Shown here in pieces: positions 12,209-26,424 of a stretch of DNA of 64,000 nt. The DNA comes from Caenorhabditis remanei (Eukaryota > Nematoda > Chromadorea > Rhabditida > Rhabditidae). The DNA lies in assembly GCF_010183535.1 (NCBI RefSeq), contig NC_071329.1:10788001-10852000 (forward strand), written 5' to 3'. The number at the start of each line of letters is the position of its first letter. Positions within the stretch are counted from its first letter, which is position 1. The translations under genes were made by a program, and so were the position numbers. The notes below the pieces were generated by a model, which was not told where the DNA came from, ran no database searches, and saw only the letters and a list, made by a program, of their open reading frames with translations.

Positions 12209-13966
12209 ATAAAATTAGCAAACACGCAGCGACTAAAACAGACAAGTACCATTTATAATTATTGGAAGTTGATTGATCTGGGCTTTGAAAGACATTCTTG
12301 ATCCATCGACTAACTCTATTGTCTTCTCTTGGTAGTATCTCGCAAAACTCCTTCATTGGCCGGTCTGGTCTGAACTCCTTTGCCCGATCTTCGAACACTT
12401 GAATATCACAAAATTGTCGACTCTTGCAACCTTGTATGAGAGGTGTGACTACTTCGAATTTTGAGAATGTGTTCCTCTGGTAGAGTACCTAAATTCAAAA
12501 CATAGTGGTCTGGTTTAAATAGGTGGCAGTGTTTACACGGAAGTAGAATGATCGATTTGTATCATTCTGAAATAGTTCCACAAGTATGTCGGATGCGTAA
12601 TCTGGCCATTCTCCATACCGTTCTTCACCTGCAACCACTGTTTCTAACCCGAGAACTGCGAGAAGGGCAAATACTGTGTGATCATGCTGAAAACTTCTGA
12701 GGTTTTTCTAGAGAACACATTCGAGTTACCGTAGAAAATGCATAGTATTTCAGGTTTTTATGATAGACATCGCATTTCTCCGCAACTTGTTTACATTGTG
12801 ATATCGTTCTCATTCTATCTGAGATATCATTGATGAGGGGTCCACCACGTGTTTTCAGAATCTCTTTTCTAACATTAATACCATCCACAATTGGAGGATC
12901 ATAGAGACCAGAAACGAACGCTTTCGATGGTCTCTCCAAATCGTCCAGATTTTCAAAGAACTCATCAGAATACCACGTTTGATTGTACACTATTTCACGA
13001 AAATGTATTAACTGAAAACTGGATGGAACTGATGAAACGAATTATGGGTATCACCTGAATCATAATAGCATCATGTACTTGCCATAAATTATCAAATGTG
13101 AATGTAGTATTGAAAAGTTCTGAGACTTGAGAAGTGATGTTGATATACTGGAATTCAAGTTTCGAGAATAAAATAGGTAAGTTAGAAGTCTCACTTTCTC
13201 GCTGTTAATAAAGTTTTGAAATTGCTCCCCTTTATGAGCAATTTCCAACAGAGCATTCCTTCGTTTGCAACTACAGAATGCACTGGCAACACAATCTTGG
13301 CTCGCAGGTCCAGAACTGTGAATTGGTACTGGCATAAAACCACGTGGCCATCCTTCAATATCTGGATAATCGACGCCTGAAATTATAGAAATGGTACAAA
13401 CCTGATTGATAAAAATACAGATACCTGGTCTTTGTGACGAAGAGGAAAACATTCCTAACATGTTGGATATTGCAGAATTGATTGTTCGATTTACATCAGT
13501 TGATCGAATATAAACCTGAACTACTTTTATTAAAACCGAAAGTTTATCTCATCATGGAAAAACCTGTTGAGAATCGTAGAAGTTGTGAAGAAACCCCGTT
13601 GAAACATATCGATCTCTCAATTTCTTTCCTAATTTATATTGCTGTTCCATTCCTCTCTGTAAATCTTTTTGTTTTTTCAGAAACTTATTTATTACAATTA
13701 TACCGGAGTTAACTGCCCATAACCACCTCCTCCTTCAATCCATTTCGTTGGATCCACTGGATCATTATTCAAATGTCCTTCTTGACTGCGGTCACCATGT
13801 CTCCAAATCTCCAATTTGCTCAAATTTATGATTTAAAAAGTGTCTAAAGACTTACTGTATGCACAAATATAAGTTCTAGTTCATCTGGAATATCATCATT
13901 TGTATCGATTCCAAATGAAAAGCCAACAAGCAATGTTACGATGACATTGATCAAAATTGACTGCAT
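12207..13966 (-). CDS. Histidine acid phosphatase, membrane- or GPI-anchored
   Basis: Nine exons join in frame (minus strand: 13966-13856, 13808-13704, 13656-13564, 13515-13425, 13376-13195, 13147-13055, 13011-12730, 12686-12537, 12488-12207) to 462 residues. An N-terminal signal peptide is followed by LIFVHTIWRHGDRS, whose RHGDR carries the nucleophilic histidine and phosphate-binding arginines of branch-2 histidine phosphatases. The catalytic HD lies in AFSTHDHTVFALL (residue about 320). Cysteines typical of the family are present (ASQDC, CSCKRR). The extreme C-terminus YLSVLVAACLLIL is hydrophobic and suggests a membrane anchor. It belongs to the large nematode acid phosphatase (pho/ACP2-like) expansion. 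It lies tandem with the paralogue at 14590-16054 and tail-to-tail with rpl-22. Intact. Confidence 0.93.
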
Positions 13967-14589
13967 CCGTCGTAAACTACTAGAAAATATATTCAGAAAT
14001 GTTTGATTTCGGATAGAAATGAAAAAAGGAGAACGGAATACTAGAAAGGTCAAAATTCAGTGAAGATTGAGATTACCAATTGATAAGAAAACTGGTTTAT
14101 TTGATATGAATAAAAGGAGGAAATTATATTCAGAAGTTGAAAATCATCTTGAAAATCCACTCAAAAGAATCAATGAAACAACGTGATATTTGTCAAAAGA
14201 GACGATTTATTTCGATTTATCTGAACAATCCAGTTGTAAAACGATCGAATACAGAAATAAAAACGAAATCTGCTGTTAGTTCAACGCACCCGATCATGTT
14301 AAACCACACAAATGCACTTCTGTTTGCTTTGAATTTCTGCAATTTTTGAAATTTTATGATCTGAAAGTCAAATATTTGAAATTGACTATTCAGGTGTTCT
14401 GTTCCATGTTTACAATGATTTCTACAGAATTCAATGAATATAATTCCATTTTTTTTCTCATATAAACCCGAAAGTAGATTATGCAAATCAAGTTTGCAAA
14501 ATATGAACTCAAATCACAAAAGTTTTTAAAAAACTTTATTGAAATTCTCACTAACTATAAAAATAAATTAGATTGTATGGCAAATTGAG
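13967..14589. other. Spacer between the two acid phosphatase genes
   Basis: AT-rich. Short open frames at 14137-14349 (+) and 14217-14486 (-) have no family features or convincing splice partners. A TTTATT at 14535-14540 supplies the AATAAA of the upstream minus-strand paralogue. The part nearest 13966 should hold the promoter of the first phosphatase gene. Confidence 0.5.
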
Positions 14590-16054
14590 TCATCTGAGAT
14601 CTTCTGTGATGTGGCAATATTCTGATGTTGGCATTTCAATTTTGAACTCGTTGTGAATGTTTTCAAATGTTTTAAACGAACAGTGAGATAGCCCATGACA
14701 TTTTGGAATCAAAGGAGTGATATTCAGGAATTCTGATGGCAATGAAGAGGATGGGTTACGGTAGATCACCTGGTAAATCAAAAACTAATTCCACTGTTTG
14801 AATTGGAAAATTGACTAACCCGGAAGAAAGGAAGTTTATCACTTTTTCGAACGAATAACTCTATAAAAAGAGAAGATGCATAAGATGGCCATCCACCTAT
14901 TTCAGATGACGTCAAATCCTGGAGATCAAGAGAAGTGAGAAGGGAATATAGAGTCATGTCGTGCTGAAATTAAACTATTTAGATTATGGAAAGTTTGATG
15001 AATTTTACTCACTGAAGAGTATGCATGATACTTCAATTCTCGAATATTCTGAGAACAAATCATTCTCGATGACCGACATTCTTGATTCAAACAATTCGAT
15101 TTCTGTGTCATTCTTCTGATAATATCAGATAACAAAGGACCAGCTCTCAATTTCTTGATTTCCTTGCCGATATCCAATCCATTTAGGTTTCTAGATTTAT
15201 ACAGCCCAGAAGTGAAACGATTGATTTTGGTGTTCAATAATTCCATTTTCTCCATTAATTCCGCTGAATACCAGTGATTGATTTCTCCAAAAACATCGGG
15301 GAAATTCTGTTTTTCGCATCTTAAAGTATCAGGAATCCTCCAGAAATTTTCAGCATTTATAGTTTCTCCAGTGATTTCTGATAGTTTGGAGAAGAGAGAA
15401 GTTGTCTGAAAAATAAGAAAAATAGAAGAAAATAAGTGAACAACTAACAGTTGAGTCCTCCATTACTTCTTTGTATTCTTCCAATTCTTTCGCCATTTTT
15501 TGAAGAAGATCCCTTCGTTTACATTTACACATTACATTATTAATACAGTCGTATCCATAATTTTTGGGGACAGTAATAGGAAGTTTCACTTTTCCTTCAT
15601 TTGGATACATTCCTAGAAAATTAGCTTCAGCTGACAGAATCGTACGGTTTCTGTTTGTTGATCGAAACTGAATGACATTTTCGTCGAAACTTTCAGGTAA
15701 GAATCCCGATTTCACGTATCTTTCTCGTATTGATTCTCCAAGTTTTATGTGTTGTTTTACTCCTGTCTAAAAATTGAGTTTTTATAGTATACACATTTGA
15801 GCTTCAGAACTTACATATGTTAGTTGCCCTATCCCACTTCCAATTCTTTTCCAGTCTTCTTCTGTGAATTTATCATTCACATATGGATATTGTGGTGCTC
15901 GATCACCATGTCTCCAAATCTGAAATTTCTAGATTTAATTCTCTGAAAATACTGTAAGTATTCTTACAGCTTGTACAAAAACCAAATCAAATTCATCGTC
16001 AGAAAATGACAAAGTTGTTAATATTCTAGAAGAAATCAGTAGAGCAATCAGCAT
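14590..16054 (-). CDS. Histidine acid phosphatase, secreted paralogue
   Basis: Six exons (minus: 16054-15968, 15919-15815, 15766-15449, 15405-15013, 14963-14820, 14769-14590) give 408 residues. It has a short signal peptide, LVFVQAIWRHGDRA with the RHGDR active site, FRSTNRNRTILSA (matching the phosphate-pocket segment of the neighbour), CKCKRRDLL, and the catalytic HD in AYSSHDMTLYSLL. Unlike the gene at 12207 it has no hydrophobic C-terminus, so it is probably secreted or lysosomal. Two introns that split the first third of the neighbour are absent here, so the pair differs by intron gain or loss. The ATG follows a TTACAG acceptor (possible SL site). Intact tandem duplicate. Confidence 0.93.
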
Positions 16055-16490
16055 TTTTGTTCCTGTCTGTAACATTTATTTCCAAAAATACAATACTCTC
16101 GTTCTTTTATATAGAAGGCTTAACGGTCGTTGGTTTGTCGTGTTCAACGTCATCATCGTCGGTAACTAACTGAACTTTTTCCATCATTTCACACGGTTTA
16201 CCGTCTGACGTCGTCTAGATTATCTCTAAATATATAGTCTATTGGTAAGTTAATCCATAGGAAAATACAATATTTGTTTTCATAATTAAGAAAAGGTCGT
16301 TTGCCTTCACTATAAACATCATTTGTTGTACAAATCCGTAAACAAAAGTACTGAACATTCAGGTTGCCAAATATTTTTCAGAGAGGCTGAATAATAGTTT
16401 TCACATGATATTCTTAATCCATATCTGATTTCAATGCCCTTCGAACAAACGAACTGCTCCAAACATTCATATTACGTACTTTAACACATA

Positions 16491-16607
16491 TTTATTGTCG
16501 AAATAAAAAAAGTGATACCCGGTGTTTGCGGACTTAATGATAATTTTAATAATTTTTCCACTAAGTCCGCAAACACCGGGTATCACTTTTTTTATTTCGA
16601 CAATAAA
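16491..16607. repeat. Perfect 46-bp inverted repeat (hairpin element)
   Basis: Positions 16491-16536 are exactly the reverse complement of 16562-16607, with a 25-bp AT-rich spacer. The arms begin TTTATTGTCGAAATAAA and end GTTTGCGGACTTA. There are no mismatches, so it is recent or maintained. It could be a fold-back MITE or a hairpin RNA precursor. No target-site duplication is obvious. Confidence 0.9.
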
Positions 16608-16813
16608 ACAGCACAAGTTTAGATAGCAACCATGTTTTCACTTTATTCGAATTCAGAAATGTTTCAGCTACCGTAAAAAGAAAAAGTATATGTGTTTGAA
16701 TTCAATTCACTCTTAAGCTCTTTTCTAATAATCTTTTTCAAGAGATTCAGAATCTTTTTTTAAACCTATTTTGTAACTTGGTTACAGTAAGAAGATGTCA
16801 GTAATAATATATG

Positions 16814-16827
16814 TTTTCGTGGCGAGA
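16814..16827 (+). promoter_or_regulatory. TTTTCGTGGCGAGA box upstream of smc-5
   Basis: Second copy of the 14-mer found upstream of rpl-22, here about 590 bp before the smc-5 ATG. A role is unproven. Confidence 0.3.
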
Positions 16828-17417
16828 TATCCGTGACCTCCACCGCCATGTTCCTTTAAACAAAACAATTTCTGTCGATTTTCGAAGAAAAGTTCTGCTT
16901 CAACAGGTTTTCAAAGATTAAGAAAACTTTCGTACTTCGAGCAGACTGTTTCTTAAAAAACGAGAAAATTATTCTTAATTTTCAGATATTATAATTGTGT
17001 GATATATAATAACTTTTTTACAGTGAAGTTTCTGAGTTAACAATTGTTTTTTTACAGTCATTCTTCGAAATGGTGAAAAGTATCATTTTTTATGCTGAAT
17101 TGTCTTTAAACATTTCACTAAGAGTAGACCGTGCAAGCGCGCCCCGTTAGACGATTTCCGAGCGATTTCAAAACGCAATTTCTCATTGCTATCCTGATCA
17201 TTCACCTGAAAAAGGATTGCTTTCGTTACTCTAATTTTAATAATTATATTTTGTTTCTACGTCGGTCTCCAATGTTCACCCCACACTGAAATCCAATTGA
17301 TATTGTCGTTTTCTCTGCTTTTTTTCCGAGTGATTGCTCACAAAGTTCAGTTTCAACTTTGTATAATGCACTTATAGAAACTATGAACTATATTATACAC
17401 TACGTATCTATTACAGC

Positions 17418-21282
<3,865 letters not shown>

Positions 21283-21563
21283 AAAGAACACGTATTTTTC
21301 TTTGGGTGTCATCGACATATTGTATCAATCTCATCAGAAAATCGACAAGATCTCATATCATTCCTATCTCATGATCTTTTTTCACGGTTTAAAAATACCG
21401 ATCTCTCATTTAATCCAGTTTTAACTCTTTTTTATTTTCTCTAATCATTACAGATGTTGTAAATCATAGGTAACCTTGAGAATAAAAATAATGAAGATTA
21501 AATTTCCTATAACTGTTCAGGACACAAGGTTTCTATCTTTTTTCACAATTGGAATTAAAATAT

Positions 21564-22259
21564 TCAGAAAACAATCAAGCTCAGAATAATTAGAAGAGGG
21601 ATTAAAGCAGATCCGTGAGAAATGTTGCAGAGGGGCTGTTGGCAGGTGGTTATGCATTCGGAGGAGGTTGTATCCGTATAACGATGGCATGAATAATTAG
21701 TGACCAGGTCGTATCCAGCTTTGACGAGTGTCGATTGACATCCACGGATCACTAATTTCTTTTTTTCGTCACCTGAATATTTTTGGTTGTATAATTTCAC
21801 CTGTTTCAATTTTCAAAACAAAAAATTTTTAAAAAAAGAAGCAAACCTTCCGAGATGATTCTGACACACGTGTCATTCATTCCTTGGCAGATTTCTCTTG
21901 AAACCGTTCGAAATAGAATGTCGCTTCCACCATCTGCACAGTATTCATTGGATGGAGGAATGTTAAATCTGAAAATTGAAGATTCAAATAAGGTTAAAAA
22001 AAGAATTTCTTAGCATCCAGATCGCCTTAAAAGTGATGGATTCTACAGCAATGTAGCTAGAGAACGTATACTGTAACAGTTTCAGTGATTTCATCTCAAC
22101 AAACCTTGCAAAAAGAGCCATTTTTAACGCATTCCTCTCTTCTTTTGTTATATCAGAAGTCACAAGTCTATTAATACAGTGATAGCATTGAAGATGTTGA
22201 GAAAAACAAAGAAGAGGGGAAGATATAAAGAAAAGAATTAGTAATCGTAATAATCGCAT
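21564..22259 (-). CDS. Ly6/uPAR-type three-finger protein, probably GPI-anchored
   Basis: Exons (minus) 22259-22105, 21968-21847 and 21772-21564 give 161 residues. A signal peptide (MRLLRLLILFFISSPLLCFS) precedes LQCYHCINR, the typical first cysteine pair of a Ly6 domain. Ten cysteines remain in the mature chain, ending in CQQPLCNIS, which matches the closing Cys-Asn of the fold. The C-terminus ALIPLLIILSLIVF is a GPI-addition or membrane signal. The exon 3 start is the AATATTCAG acceptor at 21773; an alternative acceptor 35 nt upstream breaks the frame. It converges on smc-5, with 281 bp between stops. The ligand is unknown. Confidence 0.85.
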
Positions 22260-22753
22260 AATATTATCGGATGAGCATGTGGCCAGAAGCTTGGGAGAGG
22301 ATTATAGAATGGACACACATGCGATTACGTTTGCGTGTGGAGAAAAGGGGAGTGAAGAGAGTAAAGAAAACGAGGAGTTTTTACTACTAAACGAGGAGGA
22401 AAACGAGCGTAACCGTGGAAACGAGATGAAAGTGTTTCAAGAGGAAAAAGAGAAAAAGAGGAGGGGGAGGTGGCAAAATTCAGAGTACGATGGGAGGTTG
22501 CGAAAGAAGAAATTTATACGGGGGACGAACTATCAAAATAGACTTTCCAAACATTCTCTAATCATTGGGTGATAAACTAATTCGAAACCGTATACTTTTT
22601 TTTCATTTGAAGTAGCTGAACACTCGATGAAATTACACTTTTACGACCTTTCCAAAAAATCTTCAGAGCTCGGAAATTTAATTCAAAGAAATATAAAATG
22701 TAATTTCTGGAATTAATATTGAAAAAGTTCATTGGTTCTTTCAAAAAGCTAAA
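22260..22753. other. Spacer upstream of the Ly6 gene
   Basis: 494 bp. The part next to the Ly6 gene is very purine-rich on the plus strand (GAGGAAA runs, 22320-22480), giving a spurious Glu/Arg-rich frame. Nothing else is recognised; it should hold the Ly6 promoter and the 3' end of the next gene. Confidence 0.5.
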
Positions 22754-23900
22754 TCATATTGGACAATTCGAAGGATGGAATGTACTGAAAACTTTCGAAA
22801 AGTCCATTCCCTGCTCCTTATGATCACTAATCAATGAATAAACTTCAGTGCGATGAGTCATTGTTTTCACGAAAGGACGAATCCATCTGCAATTAATCGA
22901 TAGTTTATCTGAAATTTCAATTCAAAATTTACCCATAACTCTCCGGAAAATGATCATGTGAATACAATTTGAGTCTCCAATACTTTTCAGAATCCAATGT
23001 AATTTCCTCTAGAATATCTTTCAGAATAGTTCGCGCAATTCTCGTTTCATTTGCATACATCGGAATAATAGCACATTCTCCAGATGGATACGTGGAAATT
23101 GCTCCGAAACCGATGACGTCACCGTTCTCATTGTAAGCAACACGACCGAAGTCCTCTCTTAATTGCCCTAGAACATACTTTGAACGATCGTAATTGAAGA
23201 TTTTAGCATCATAATTTAAAATATCTTGATCCGGAACATCGCGAGCATTCTAAAAATTGAAAAGTACTCAAAACCATGATGAGTGAAAACCAAAACCTTG
23301 ATAATAATTCCATCAGAATTCAGATTCTTTGGAATGCACAAATCTCCAAAATCATAATGAGAAACATAATATTTTTGAACGAAATCAGTCGAACCGCCCA
23401 TCGTATCTTTGTAGTGTGGAATCGTCTTATTTGTTGCCAAACCCATCGAATTATTCCCAATTGAAAATCCAACATCATATGACTGACGTGTCATTACATC
23501 CATAATTTCTTTTCCATGAACATCTGGAGAAATCCATAATTTCCCTCTGAAAACGAGATTCTCCTGTCCTTGGTTCTTGTTCAATGGGCGATAGACAATA
23601 TGAGAGTTCTTTGCAATCAAACGATCTGTATTCTTCACAAAAGTCAATGTCTGATGGAAATCTTCTCCGAAATCTTCCTTAAACTTTTTTAGATCTGTTT
23701 TCTTGATGTCAGAACTATTCAAATTAATCTGAAATCAATTTAATTAAATATCCATTATTCCACTCATCTTATACAGTTTTCCAGATGACGTCGTATTCTC
23801 GATCTCCGATTTTTTTGACGACATCAATATTTTTGTGAGAAATTCGAATCTGCTTTCCACACAGCGCAGAACGGGAGAAATGACGACTGAACGTGATCAT
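22754..23900 (-). CDS. DUF1248 / acetyltransferase-like nematode protein
   Basis: Exons (minus) 23900-23775, 23728-23297, 23249-22933 and 22886-22754 give 335 residues. The middle contains GFGAISTYPSGECAIIPMYA, resembling strands of a GNAT fold. The C-terminus (WIRPFVKTMTHRTEVY, then MDFSKVFSTFHPSNCPI) fits the nematode-expanded DUF1248 family as I remember it. No signal peptide or membrane helix is seen. Substrate unknown. All four exons keep frame, so it is intact. It shares a 489-bp divergent promoter region with the plus-strand gene at 24390. The family assignment comes from recollected motifs, not a search. Confidence 0.8.
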
Positions 23901-24389
23901 TCTGCATCAAAATGGATGGGAATGAACCGCGCAATTATCGTTTCAAAAATAAAGAGAAAACGATAAACATCTACACGTGGAAAACTCGAATAACTCGAAG
24001 TCTTCACGTTTTTTTCTTCACGTTGTTTGAGGTTTTCTTGGAACTTCGAAATTTCTGAGATCAATACACCCGGCACCCAAACTGTTTAAAGATTGACACA
24101 AATCTATGAAGACTCTGCTCCCTAAACTACCGTATTCTACTGGATGAACCACATCTGATTTCTCAAAAAGTCAGAGCTGGAATACGAGTGTATTAGGAAA
24201 AACGTGAAGTTTCTTTGAAAACTATAAAAAGTGTGCGAATATCTACGTCGAATGATCGTTGAAATGTGCGAACGAAAAAAATTAATTCGTCAAAAGATGA
24301 ATAATGTATTAATTTTTATTCTTTAACTTCTGAAATGTGAGTTTTAAATTTCTTCTTTCTATTCATCAAACCACTCCATTTTCAGATAA
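23901..24389. other. Divergent promoter region
   Basis: 489 bp between the ATGs of the DUF1248-like gene (-) and the lysine-rich secreted gene (+). AT-rich, with no coding sequence. A CATTTTCAG trans-splice acceptor sits four bases before the plus-strand ATG. Confidence 0.5.
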
Positions 24390-25398
24390 ATGTTTTTTCT
24401 AACAGTTTCTGTCAGTTTAATAATCACAATTATCATAAATTGCGCTTCAAAATCTACTGTAAAAAATGTTGAAAAAAGACAACGAAACTCAGTATGTTTC
24501 AGTTTCATAGTCTGAAATTGATATTATTTTCAGAAAAATATAACATTATCCCAAACAAAAAAGAATGTCTCAAAAAAGAGAAAATCAACGAAGAATCTTG
24601 AAAAAACAATATCCTCGCCAATGACTCCGTGAGTTTTCTTTTATTTTAAGTGTATGCATATAAGATTTTCAGAGAAAAAACAACGACTTCGACGACTCCG
24701 ATCAATAAAGAAAAAGATTCAGAACAATTGAAAAAACCTCAAAAAGTTGAGAAGGAAATTATGGAAAAACCGGAGAAGCATGAAAAGCCCGAAAAGCCAG
24801 AAAAACGAACCAAAAAAGACCATCACGTACCGAAAAAACCAGAAAGAACTGTGAACAAAGCATCACCTGTTCTTTCGGAAGTCATCGTGGATGGTTCGTT
24901 GAAAAAGTGGAATTGTGATTTTGAATGATAAAAATACATTTTCAGAGAAAAAGAAGATCTCAAGTAAATCGAAGACTCCGAAGAAGGGATCCATTTATGT
25001 GGATGAAGAGAAAAATGAAATGAGAAAAACAGCTAAAACTCAATCAGTTGAAGAGGCACAGGTTGAACCCGCGAAACCAATTGTAAAGACAAAGGAATCA
25101 TTAGCTAAACGTCATAGAAGTACTTTGAAACCAGGAGAAATAAACGAAAAAAGTGATGATACAATTGAAGATGCTCCATCTGTTCGAAAAAAAGAAGGAC
25201 CGAGTTATGAACCAGTTGTATGTTGTTTTTTTTTAAATTAGTTCAGTCTTGATTCATAGTTTTTTGAGTACAATAGTTTGTTTACGTAGTTGCAAATAAA
25301 ATGAATTTCAGGATGGTCCTGTATCGCCAAAAGTTCCACCAGATGTGATAGGTGTCAAAAAGCTATCAAAGGAGAAAGACGAGGAAGCTGCTAAATGA
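24390..25398 (+). CDS. Secreted lysine/proline/glutamate-rich protein (unrecognised)
   Basis: Exons 24390-24491, 24534-24628, 24673-24893, 24946-25217 and 25312-25398 give 258 residues. A clear signal peptide (MFFLTVSVSLIITIIINCAS) leads into a low-complexity, highly basic chain with EKPEKHEKPEKPEKR-like repeats and many KK pairs, ending VKKLSKEKDEEAAK. There is no cysteine after the signal region and no folded domain visible. It could be an extracellular or cuticle-associated disordered protein, or a precursor cut at the many dibasic sites. The start is just after a TTTTCAG acceptor. I do not recognise the family. Confidence 0.8.
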
Positions 25399-25547
25399 AA
25401 AATATCTTTGAATTGAAATGAAAGATTTTAAAATTTAAGTTTTTTTTTCAAATCTTCATTACCACTGAAACTTAGGGAACAGAAAGGTTTATTATTAAAT
25501 TAAAAACATAATTTAAGCATAAATAAATCAGGGCCATTGTAATCTTT

Positions 25548-26196
25548 TCAGTTGATCACATCCTTTTTCTCTTGAACAGTTTCTGGATCATTGAATGGGG
25601 CCAACACATTCAGTTCTGGAGTTTCAGACCCTTTCACGACCTTGGCGATTCCTTCGATTTTGTTTGCCAGAGCAATTCGAAGATTCTGAAGAGAACGACG
25701 CTTACGTCCTCCTCCTCCACAACCACAACATCCACATCCACATCCACAACAACATGGACGACAACAGGTACAACATCTGGTACAACAGCAAGTACGGCAG
25801 CATGTACAACAACGACGACAGCAACATCTTAAAATGTTAACAGTTTTAGATATAAAGACTAGAAAGATTAGAAAGAATACCTTGGTCTACAACAACAACA
25901 TCCACATCCTCCTCCACCACCTCCTCCACATCCACAACATCCACATCCACATCCACAACAACCACATCCTCCTTGTCTTTTAACTCGAGATGATCCTAAT
26001 GTATCAATTGATGTTTCAGTTGAAGATGAAGAAGGTGAAGATGTGACTAAGGCTACTTCTTTCGATGAGACTGGCAATACTGCTGATTGAACCTTCAATA
26101 AATACGCAAATGTAGCAGAAACTATTCGAGTAAAGGTACCTGTGAAATAGCAATGAAAGCTAGAACAGCCAGAGTTGAATAGATAACTTTGTTCAT
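25548..26196 (-). CDS. Cysteine-rich secreted propeptide, copy A
   Basis: Exons (minus) 26196-26140, 26092-25881 and 25827-25548 give 182 residues. Layout: signal peptide (MNKVIYSTLAVLAFIAIS), a Ser/Thr/Glu propeptide, the furin-like RVKR followed by Q, then a core of CGCCGCGCGCC, seven glycines, CCCC and many CC pairs (about 35 Cys). RKRR follows, then a long tail (SLQNLRIALANKIEG, ending KKDVIN) quite unlike the tails of copies B-D. The second intron splits the Cys core. If retained it would give a short form, but that reading is not conserved here. TATAAAAG is at 26246-26239. It could be a metal-binding, structural or defence peptide. It converges on the lysine-rich gene. Confidence 0.85.
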
Positions 26197-26238
26197 TTTG
26201 AAGTATCAAGTTGTTGTATGTTTCAATGAACCAACCAT

Positions 26239-26316
26239 CTTTTATATCACTCGATTATTTACGTAAGCGTGTCTACGATTGCTCTCGCGTTTAGTCCGTT
26301 TGACACTTTTCCGGAA
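26239..26316 (-). promoter_or_regulatory. Copy A promoter: TATA box and TTCCGGAA motif
   Basis: On the minus strand TATAAAAG (26246-26239) lies 43 bp before the ATG, and TTCCGGAAAAGTGTCAAA (26316-26299) lies about 105-120 bp before it. Copy B has nearly the same 18-mer at the same distance, and copy C a related one, suggesting a shared regulatory site. Confidence 0.6.
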
Positions 26317-26424
26317 GCAGAACTCTTTGCTCTCTCCTTTTTTCTTGATCAATTTTATTGGACTTTGAGGTTTGTCAGTGTGCATTATCACAGAAAAATA
26401 TAGAAAGGTAAAAAAATAAACATA

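Larger units (their letters stand above)
16055..17417. other. Divergent intergenic region, acid phosphatase / smc-5
   Basis: This 1.36-kb spacer between divergent genes must hold both promoters. It contains a perfect 46-bp inverted repeat (16491-16607), the 14-mer TTTTCGTGGCGAGA at 16814-16827, and CGTCGTC-rich words at 16140-16220. No coding sequence is supported. Confidence 0.6.

Noticed and set aside
14217..14486. Minus-strand frame between the acid phosphatases
   Set aside because: No similarity to the phosphatases and no splice partners that extend it; best treated as spacer.
22279..22572. Glu/Lys/Arg-rich open frame on the plus strand
   Set aside because: Purine-rich low-complexity DNA next to the Ly6 gene; no start context, splice sites or domain.
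25572..25840. Thr/Ser-rich and His/Asn-rich open frames
   Set aside because: They are antisense or out-of-frame readings of the TGT/GGA-rich third exon of Cys-rich copy A. The same artefacts occur at the other copies (58062-58292, 58166-58381, 60734-60967, 61973-62173).
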